From Clostridia bacterium (GTDB lineage Bacteria > Bacillota_A > Clostridia > Oscillospirales > CAG-272), in contig JAGBZZ010000236.1 in NCBI GenBank assembly GCA_017652965.1, positions 1 through 5,139 of the forward strand: a stretch of 5,139 nucleotides of DNA. Direction: 5' to 3'. Both the position numbers and the translations under genes were made by a program. This document shows positions 1 through 5,139 of this stretch, piece by piece; the stretch's first letter is position 1, and each line of letters starts with the position of its first letter. Under the pieces are notes generated by a model. It ran no database searches, was not told the DNA's origin, and worked only from the letters and a program-made list of their open reading frames with translations.

Positions 1-1383
1 CATCGCCAAGCGGAAGGGGAGATAATCCACCGGAATATAGCCGGGAAGCCCGGAAAAGAAGGTGACAGTAGCACGGCAGGCAGTGGCAACCAATCCGCAG
101 GGGATCCCTGCGACCGTGGGGAACAAAAGCGCAAACGGGGCAAGGATCAGTAAAAGGTGAATCAGCGGTGTGAGAATAAGATTCGTGAACGGCGAAAGAA
201 GTGAAAAGGCACCAAATGAGTAGGTGGTCAAAAGAAGGGTAAAGACAAGGGCAAAGGTGCTGAGCACCAGGGAAAAGAGCGTAGCGTGAAGTAAGCGACT
301 GCGCTTTTTCAGCTTTGTAAGCTTCGGGAAAAGCTCGTTGGCACACAGAATTCCCAGGGTGGCCAAAAAGGAGAGCCAAAGCCCAAGGTCGGATACCGAC
401 GAGGGGGTGCAAAGGGCAATGGCGGCAATAGCCAGGAAAAGTGAGGTGACCGAATCGGGGATCAGGCGCAAAAGCGAGGCAAGCTCAGCAACAAGAAGCA
501 TGACGGCGGCGCGGATCAGCGAATAGGAAAAGCCGGTTGCGGCGGTGTATCCGAGCAAAAACAGAAAAAGAAGTGGGAAGGTGGCCGCGCGGGGCACCCG
601 CAAGCGGTGCAATAGGCGTAAAAGGTAGCCGGCCAGGATCGAAAGATGCAGACCGCTGAGTGCCAGGACGTGCGAAAGGCCGGATCTTCGGAAGGCAGTC
701 TCGGTCGCATCCGAAAGGGCGGTGCGTTCACCGAGAAAAATGGCGGATAGCAGGGCAGCATCCTCTTCTTGCATTCCGGTCTTCAGCCGTTCCGAAAGGG
801 AAATGCGCATGGCTGAGAGCCGGTGTGCGAGGGAGGGGGAGGAGCTTTCCGTGACCGTTGGGGTCGCTAGGGGAGCGGCCATGCCGCAAATACCGCGGCT
901 ATAGTCGTACGGATCACCCTTTGTCACTACGTATACCTTACAGGAAAGCACGTCGTATATCTCCGGGGATATTTCCAAGGGATCGGTGCGCAGGATAAGA
1001 GAAATGTTGACGGGCCTGCCGTCCAGCTCCTTAACATCGACGGTGTACTCGGCGTATCGCCCTTCGCTTTTTTCTACCACCGTGCCGATGATGGAATGCG
1101 GGGCGCCGGGGGCGGTCTGCTCCCACGGGGCGAAACGGCGGCGATGATAGCCAAGCTGGATAAGAAATCCGAGCAGCAGGGAAAAGGAAAGCGCAATGGC
1201 AAGCAGAGAAAGGGGTGAGCGCTTGCAGATCCCGAGGAGGAGCGAAATGGCGAAGAAAAGCAAAAAGGGAAGGAGTGCCCAAAGGCACCCGATCCCATTC
1301 GCGTTTACCAGATATGTGAGAAGAGAACCGAAGAGGAAAAAGAGAGAGCAAAGTGCAAGCGGGCGCTTGGAAAAAAGGCTCAT
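1..1383 (-). CDS. comEC: ComEC/Rec2 DNA-uptake channel protein, 3'-truncated by window edge
   Basis: ComEC is the polytopic membrane protein through which single-stranded DNA enters the cytoplasm during natural transformation. The visible reading frame has 461 codons with no stop before the left edge. It starts with a short charged stretch and RPLALCSLFFLFGSLL, a usual ComEC opening, with about three membrane helices (roughly 9-27, 32-52, 58-77). A soluble OB-fold-like region of the DUF4131 type follows (about 80-195), then the Competence domain. Hallmarks there are HVLALSGLHLSILAG (238-252, with the family SGLH), GFSYSLIRAAVM (284-295), LGLWLSFLATLGIL (333-346) and SPFTNLILTPLIHL (397-410). 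Several further hydrophobic helices continue to the edge. Whether a C-terminal metallo-beta-lactamase-like nuclease domain is present cannot be seen; full proteins are usually about 700-800 residues. The start is backed by AGGAG nine bases upstream and by the in-frame stop of the kinase gene 12 codons before. No frameshift or internal stop is present, so the gene looks intact as far as visible. Confidence 0.95.
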   Translation of the reverse strand, partial: MSLFSKRPLALCSLFFLFGSLLTYLVNANGIGCLWALLPFLLFFAISLLLGICKRSPLSLLAIALSFSLLLGFLIQLGYHRRRFAPWEQTAPGAPHSIIGTVVEKSEGRYAEYTVDVKELDGRPVNISLILRTDPLEISPEIYDVLSCKVYVVTKGDPYDYSRGICGMAAPLATPTVTESSSPSLAHRLSAMRISLSERLKTGMQEEDAALLSAIFLGERTALSDATETAFRRSGLSHVLALSGLHLSILAGYLLRLLHRLRVPRAATFPLLFLFLLGYTAATGFSYSLIRAAVMLLVAELASLLRLIPDSVTSLFLAIAAIALCTPSSVSDLGLWLSFLATLGILCANELFPKLTKLKKRSRLLHATLFSLVLSTFALVFTLLLTTYSFGAFSLLSPFTNLILTPLIHLLLILAPFALLFPTVAGIPCGLVATACRATVTFFSGLPGYIPVDYLPFRLAM

Positions 1384-1392
1384 CGTTGCGGT

Positions 1393-1397
1393 CTCCT
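1393..1397 (-). promoter_or_regulatory. Ribosome binding site of comEC
   Basis: AGGAG on the minus strand (within GAGAGGAG, 1393-1400), nine bases before the comEC ATG at 1383. It is the strongest Shine-Dalgarno match in the window. The 36-base gap after the kinase stop contains no hairpin, which agrees with comEC being read from the same transcript. It settles the comEC start. Confidence 0.82.
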
Positions 1398-1419
1398 CTC
1401 GTATGGTTTTGCTTTTTCG

Positions 1420-2376
1420 TTATGCCATCACGTCTGCACCGCACTCGGTTGCTTCAGCGGTGGAAAGGCACCTTGTGCCAATGGGGAGGACAAAGCGTGT
1501 AGCGTGGGGAACCAGTGTGATCTCCAGTGCCGTGGCAAGCTCTGTCTCGCCATCCACACAGACGGTGGTCTCTTGGTCAAAATGCAGAGAAAGTGAGGTC
1601 GTGCGGCGATAGGTGACGTATTTTGCGGCCTCCTCCAAATGTCGCCCGGCCTTATAGCATCCGATGAAGGAAAGAAACGTGGGGCGCGACACCTTTTCCA
1701 CGATGTTGACGTCAAGAAGACCGTCGTCGATCATCGCGCGGGGATTGGGCTGGAAGCCGCCGCCGTAAAATCGACCGTTGGCTACCGACATCAGCAAAAG
1801 CGGGCGCTCAATGATCTCCCCATCCGAAAGCGTGATGTGCATATCCGTTGTCATTTTGTGTAAAAGAGAGACGGCTACTCCAAGGCTGTAGGCCATCCCG
1901 GACGGGACAAGCGGGTGGCTTTTGAATTTTACGGTGCGCTCCACCACGTTGCAGTCAAAGCCGATGTTCAGCATATTGACACAGTAGCGCTCGCCGTAGC
2001 GGATGAGGTCAAGCGGGATGGCACTCCCATCCAACTGCCGCCGGATGTCCAGAAAAGCGGCACGGTCATCGAAATTGCGGCAAAAATCATTTCCTGTGCC
2101 GATGGGAATGACCGCATATTCGGCTCGCGTTGAAAGCGGGGCACCGTTTACGACCTCGTTCAGGGTGCCGTCACCGCCGCATGCGTAAAAGCGGTGGTGG
2201 CCGTCATCAGCCGCCAAGGTGCGTGCAACATAGGCACCGGCATCGCCCGGTGCTACCGTTTTATAGATCTCGTATTCGCATCCCGCAGCGGATGCCGCCG
2301 CGTGGATCCTTTCAGTGAGAGAATTTACCAAATTGCCCTTGCCGGCGGCCGGATTGACGATAAAATGATGCTTCAT
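1420..2376 (-). CDS. Diacylglycerol kinase family lipid kinase (YegS/DgkB/LCB5 type)
   Basis: A soluble lipid kinase that probably phosphorylates diacylglycerol to phosphatidic acid with ATP at the membrane surface, returning diacylglycerol released by lipoteichoic acid or glycolipid synthesis to the phospholipid pathway. The 318 residues match the family length of about 300. The N-terminal catalytic domain shows NPAAGKG (8-14), the nucleotide-binding GGDGT with LNEV (67-75) and PIGTGNDF (91-98). The C-terminal beta-sandwich domain has GGGFQPNP (205-212), DDGLLDV (217-223), which corresponds to the metal-site loop of DgkB, and VDGE (274-277), which carries the expected catalytic Asp. No signal peptide or membrane helix is apparent. 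The ATG has GGAG seven bases upstream and an in-frame TAA six codons earlier, so the start is secure. It sits 40 bases after rarA and 36 before comEC. The exact lipid substrate cannot be told from sequence; members of this family also use other lipids, so I give no symbol (dagK or dgkB would be the nearest). Confidence 0.94.
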   Translation of the reverse strand: MKHHFIVNPAAGKGNLVNSLTERIHAAASAAGCEYEIYKTVAPGDAGAYVARTLAADDGHHRFYACGGDGTLNEVVNGAPLSTRAEYAVIPIGTGNDFCRNFDDRAAFLDIRRQLDGSAIPLDLIRYGERYCVNMLNIGFDCNVVERTVKFKSHPLVPSGMAYSLGVAVSLLHKMTTDMHITLSDGEIIERPLLLMSVANGRFYGGGFQPNPRAMIDDGLLDVNIVEKVSRPTFLSFIGCYKAGRHLEEAAKYVTYRRTTSLSLHFDQETTVCVDGETELATALEITLVPHATRFVLPIGTRCLSTAEATECGADVMA

Positions 2377-2383
2377 GGCAATG

Positions 2384-2387
2384 CTCC
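2384..2387 (-). promoter_or_regulatory. Ribosome binding site of the lipid kinase gene
   Basis: GGAG on the minus strand, seven bases before the ATG at 2376. It lies within the 40-base gap after rarA, which holds no visible hairpin or promoter. With the in-frame TAA at 2392-2394 just upstream, it fixes the start. Confidence 0.75.
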
Positions 2388-2416
2388 GTGCTTATGAATC
2401 GTAATTTCAGAGGGGC

Positions 2417-3646
2417 TCAGAAATGCTTGCGGATTTTTTCGTAATAGCTTTTTGCGGCCTGCTCGGTCTTGTTATCGCCGAAGGTATAATAGCGCTTACC
2501 CAGAAGATCCTCGGGCAAATAGGTCTGCTCAACGTAATGATCCGGATAGTCATGGGGATACAGATATCCGCGGAAAAGCGGACTGCGCAAATGCTCGGGT
2601 ACGATCTGACCGCGGCCGGCATCCACGTCGGCGCGTGCGGCATGGTAAGCAAGGTAGGTTGTGTTGGATTTCGGGGCGGTAGCCAGTATGATAGCGGCGT
2701 TGGCCAGGGGGATGGCGGCCTCGGGAAGCCCTAGCTCGCGTGCGCTTTCCGTGCAGGCACGCACGATCACTGCCGCCATGGGATAGGCCGCGCCGACATC
2801 CTCGCTGGCGATCACCTGCAGCCGGCGGATCGCGGCCAGGAGGTCGCCCGCGGCGAGGATCTTGGCGAGGTAAAAGACAGTGGCATCGGGATCCGAGCCG
2901 CGGATGGACTTTTGCAGGCAGGACATAAGGTCATAATGCCCGTCTCCGGTAGAGCTGAAGGCCCCGGCATAGGAGGGGAAAAGCTCGGCAAAATCCTCAC
3001 GCGTGATGACGTCGTTTGCGAGATAATAGCCGTTTTCAAGGAGGCCTACCGCATTGCGGACGTCGCCGCCGGCGTGCGCGGCCACAAGCGAAAGAAGCTC
3101 GTCGTCGGCGGTCTTGCTTGTTTCATTCTCCTCATTCAGATGGCGAAGCGCACGCCGGAGAAGCGGCACGCAGGCCTCGGGCTCCACCGGGCGGAATTCG
3201 AACACCGAGGAGCGGGAAAGAATGGCGGGATAGATTGCGAAATAAGGGTTTTCGGTAGTAGAAGCGATCAGAGTGACACGCCCGTCCTCCATATATTCAA
3301 GAAGAGATTGTTGCTGCTTTTTGTTAAAATACTGGATCTCGTCAAGATACAGCAAAAGCCCGCCCGCCCCAAACATATTGGCGGTTTCTGTGATCACCGC
3401 CTTAACGTCGGCCAGGGTAGCGGTGGTGGCGTTCAGGCGGCAAAGGTGCAGGTCTGTGGCTTTGGCGATGATGCCGGCCGCCGTGGTCTTTCCGGTGCCC
3501 GGAGGACCCGCGAAGATCATATTTCCGATCCTGCCCTTTTCCAGCATGCGGCGAAGGATCCCGTTTTGCCCGATAAGATGCTCCTGACCCACCATTTCAT
3601 CTAAGGATTCGGGGCGGATTCTGTCGGCGAGTGGACGATAGCTCAT
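2417..3646 (-). CDS. rarA: Replication-associated recombination protein A (RarA/MgsA), AAA+ ATPase
   Basis: RarA (MgsA, related to eukaryotic WRNIP1/Mgs1) is a tetrameric AAA+ ATPase of the clamp-loader clade that acts at stalled forks, gaps and DNA ends. The 409-residue length is close to the family norm (about 420-450). It opens with PLADRIRPESLDEMVGQEHL (5-24), the usual RarA start. Then come Walker A GPPGTGKT (47-54), Walker B LLLYLDE (97-103), sensor 1 STTENP (129-134), an arginine finger in ILSRSSVF (R145) and sensor 2 GGDVRN (193-198, R197). The C-terminal tetramerisation region is clear from KSIRGSDPDA (246-255), ASEDVG (280-285) and APKSNTTYLAYHA (324-336). The ATG is supported by AAGGA seven bases upstream, and the in-frame recG stop four codons earlier rules out a longer start. 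It lies 12 bases after recG and 40 before the lipid kinase, so cotranscription is likely. DnaX and RuvB are excluded by the C-terminal motifs. Function follows from family knowledge. Confidence 0.96.
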   Translation of the reverse strand: MSYRPLADRIRPESLDEMVGQEHLIGQNGILRRMLEKGRIGNMIFAGPPGTGKTTAAGIIAKATDLHLCRLNATTATLADVKAVITETANMFGAGGLLLYLDEIQYFNKKQQQSLLEYMEDGRVTLIASTTENPYFAIYPAILSRSSVFEFRPVEPEACVPLLRRALRHLNEENETSKTADDELLSLVAAHAGGDVRNAVGLLENGYYLANDVITREDFAELFPSYAGAFSSTGDGHYDLMSCLQKSIRGSDPDATVFYLAKILAAGDLLAAIRRLQVIASEDVGAAYPMAAVIVRACTESARELGLPEAAIPLANAAIILATAPKSNTTYLAYHAARADVDAGRGQIVPEHLRSPLFRGYLYPHDYPDHYVEQTYLPEDLLGKRYYTFGDNKTEQAAKSYYEKIRKHF

Positions 3647-3653
3647 AATAGTT

Positions 3654-3658
3654 TCCTT
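3654..3658 (-). promoter_or_regulatory. Ribosome binding site of rarA
   Basis: AAGGA on the minus strand, seven bases before the rarA ATG. It directly follows the recG TGA, and the preceding A of an extended AAAGGA is the last base of that stop codon. A ribosome ending on recG would therefore cover this site, which fits translational coupling. It fixes the rarA start. Confidence 0.8.
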
Positions 3659-5139
3659 TCAGGAAAAGGTGTTTTGCTTGATGTGGAAAAGGCGGTCGAT
3701 CTCAGCGGCCAGTGCGCGGTGCTCGGGGGAGGTGAGATCCCGATCCCGCTCCAGGATGGCGGCCGCCTCGGAAAATGCGGCGGCGATCACAGGCTCAGAG
3801 GCGGCAGTGGCAAGCGCGGAAAAGTGCAGGCCGCCGCTTTGGCGAATGCTGTCATCGGCTGAGGAGAAGAAATCACCCGGACCGCGGAAGCGGAGATCCT
3901 CCTCGGCGATGGCATAGCCATCGTATGTGTCGCAAAGCGCCTGTAGCCGTCGGCGGGAGGCTTCGGCCTTGGTATCGGATACCAGGATGCAAAAGGATCG
4001 GCGGCTACCGCGCCCGACGCGGCCGCGTAGCTGATGAAGCTGAGAAAGACCGAACCGCTCGGCGTTTTCTACGATCATCAAGGAGGCATTCGGTACGTTG
4101 ACCCCCACCTCGATGACCGTGGTGGAGACAAGAACATGAATTTCTCCCGCCGCGAACCGTTGCATAACGTCATCCTTTTCGGCAGGCTTCATTTTGCCGT
4201 GTAGACAAGCGACCCTGTAAGCGGGGAAGGTAGCGGCGAGCTCCTCGGCATGCTCGACGGCGGCCTTTGTCGGCTCTTGCGTGGCATAGGGGAGAAACAC
4301 TTTGCCCAGCGGAATAGAGCCGTCATCCTCTTCGATAGACGGGCACACCACGTAGACCTGGCCGCCCTCCTGCACAGTGGCACGGATAAAGCCGTTCAGG
4401 CGGTCGCGCATGGCGCTTCCTATCAGGTGGGTGTCGACACGTTGTCTGCCCTTCGGAAGCTCGGTGATACGGGAAATGTCGAGGTCACCGTAAAGGACAA
4501 GCGCCAGGGTGCGCGGGATCGGTGTCGCACTCATGACAAGAAGATGCGCGGCGGGATTCTTTTGGCGGATCGCCGCGCGCTGATTTACGCCAAAGCGATG
4601 TTGCTCGTCTGTGATCGTGATCCCAAGATCCGCAAATGCCAGCTTTTCGTTCAGAAGGGCGTGCGTTCCGATGACAAGATCGGTGCGCGCCGCACCGGTT
4701 GCCACAAGCGAACCGTAGATATGCGTCTTTTCCCGCATCGGGGTGGAGCCCAGCAAAAGGCTTGTGCGCATTCCCAGCTTTTCAAACAGCGGAGCAAGCT
4801 CATAATAATGCTGGCGGGCCAGGATCTCGGTAGGAGCCATGATGGCGGCCTGGTGGCCGTTCAGAATAGCGATATAGGCGGCAATGGCGGCACATACGGT
4901 CTTACCGCATCCCACATCTCCTACAAGGATCCGGCTCATGGGGGCACCGCTTTTGCAGGCCATATCGGCGGCGATCTCGCGGATGGCCGCCTTTTGCGAT
5001 TCGGTCAGCTCATACGGGAGAAGACGGAGAAATGGGGTGATATTTTGCTTTTGACAGGGAAGACCGCCGACAGCGGGATGCGAGCGCTTGGCTAAGGAAA
5101 GCGCAAGGGAGAAAAGAAGGTATTCATCAAAGGCCATGC
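3659..5139 (-). CDS. recG: ATP-dependent DNA helicase RecG, 5'-truncated by window edge
   Basis: RecG is a superfamily 2 DNA translocase that regresses stalled forks and branch-migrates Holliday junctions and other branched recombination intermediates in the cytoplasm. The visible 492 codons cover the helicase core and C-terminus. Numbering from the Met codon at 5137: the pre-helicase segment (MAFDEYLLFSLAL), then LTESQ (45-49), Walker A GDVGCGKT (73-80), APTEILARQH (101-110), the RecG-type DEQH box (177-180), SATPIPRT (203-210), STTVIEVGVNVP (338-349), motif VI QLRGRVGRG (369-377) and the RecG-typical GPGDFF (419-424) with RQSG (432-435). The N-terminal wedge domain is absent because the gene runs off the right edge; family members are about 680-690 residues, so roughly 190 are missing. 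The Met at 5137 is internal, since it lies in the conserved segment just before the helicase core. The TGA stop lies 12 bases before rarA, in the same frame. All helicase motifs are intact, so the gene looks functional. Two small insertions relative to well-known RecG proteins are listed as findings. Confidence 0.97.
   Translation of the reverse strand, partial: MAFDEYLLFSLALSLAKRSHPAVGGLPCQKQNITPFLRLLPYELTESQKAAIREIAADMACKSGAPMSRILVGDVGCGKTVCAAIAAYIAILNGHQAAIMAPTEILARQHYYELAPLFEKLGMRTSLLLGSTPMREKTHIYGSLVATGAARTDLVIGTHALLNEKLAFADLGITITDEQHRFGVNQRAAIRQKNPAAHLLVMSATPIPRTLALVLYGDLDISRITELPKGRQRVDTHLIGSAMRDRLNGFIRATVQEGGQVYVVCPSIEEDDGSIPLGKVFLPYATQEPTKAAVEHAEELAATFPAYRVACLHGKMKPAEKDDVMQRFAAGEIHVLVSTTVIEVGVNVPNASLMIVENAERFGLSQLHQLRGRVGRGSRRSFCILVSDTKAEASRRRLQALCDTYDGYAIAEEDLRFRGPGDFFSSADDSIRQSGGLHFSALATAASEPVIAAAFSEAAAILERDRDLTSPEHRALAAEIDRLFHIKQNTFS

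Noticed and set aside
338..904. Several 60-80 codon open frames on both strands within comEC
   Set aside because: The minus-strand comEC frame is open through the whole stretch and carries the SGLH and other ComEC motifs; the short frames have no motif of their own.
1384..1419. Possible terminator or promoter between the kinase gene and comEC
   Set aside because: The gap has no inverted repeat followed by T residues and no convincing -10/-35 pair; the same is true of 2377-2416 after rarA.
1031..1444. 137-codon minus-strand open frame across the comEC 5' end
   Set aside because: It overlaps comEC in another frame on the same strand. The product is rich in Arg, His, Pro and Phe with no domain, whereas the comEC frame gives clear family motifs and has a good ribosome site.
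1196..1612. 138-codon plus-strand open frame over the comEC and kinase junction
   Set aside because: Antisense to two clear genes, highly basic low-information product with no recognisable motif; judged a shadow frame.
2912..3604. 230-codon open frame on the plus strand, antisense to rarA
   Set aside because: Same cause: it is in codon register with rarA, whose motifs are unmistakable. No family motif in the antisense product.
4250..5095. 281-codon open frame on the plus strand, antisense to recG
   Set aside because: It is in exact codon register opposite recG. In that register stops arise only opposite TTA, CTA and TCA codons, which are scarce in this GC-rich gene, so a long open frame is expected. 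The translation shows no recognisable family.
5135..5137. ATG near the right edge as the true recG start
   Set aside because: The residues that follow match the middle of RecG just before the helicase core, and the wedge domain would be missing. The frame also stays open to the window edge, so this is an internal Met.

Overview
The window holds four protein-coding genes, all on the minus strand, packed end to end with 12 to 40 bases between them. In transcription order (right to left) they are recG (5' end cut off by the right edge), rarA/mgsA, a YegS/DgkB-type diacylglycerol kinase gene, and comEC (3' end cut off by the left edge). Each internal gene start has its own purine-rich Shine-Dalgarno sequence 7 to 9 bases upstream. 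No terminator-like hairpin or convincing promoter is visible between the genes, so they are best read as one operon whose promoter lies beyond the right edge.

The organism looks like a fairly GC-rich member of the Firmicutes, most likely Clostridia of the Oscillospirales or a related gut-type lineage. The reasons are the strong AGGAG-like ribosome binding sites, the DgkB-like lipid kinase, the variant RarA Walker B region and the codon use. This is inference from style; no marker gene fixes the taxon.

Layout: 5139-3659, RecG helicase core and C-terminus; 3646-2417, RarA, an AAA+ ATPase; 2376-1420, lipid kinase; 1383-1, N-terminal 461 residues of the ComEC DNA-uptake channel. The comEC reading frame stays open from its ATG to the left edge.

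Three of the four products act on DNA: RecG remodels forks and branched recombination intermediates, RarA acts at stalled forks and gaps, and ComEC brings single-stranded DNA through the membrane during natural transformation. The lipid kinase returns diacylglycerol to phosphatidic acid for phospholipid synthesis and has no obvious link to the others. I see no mobile element, CRISPR array, RNA gene or long non-coding stretch. I found no undescribed system; the points worth a second look are modest, mainly the gene neighbourhood of comEC and a few lineage-type sequence variations in RecG, RarA and ComEC.
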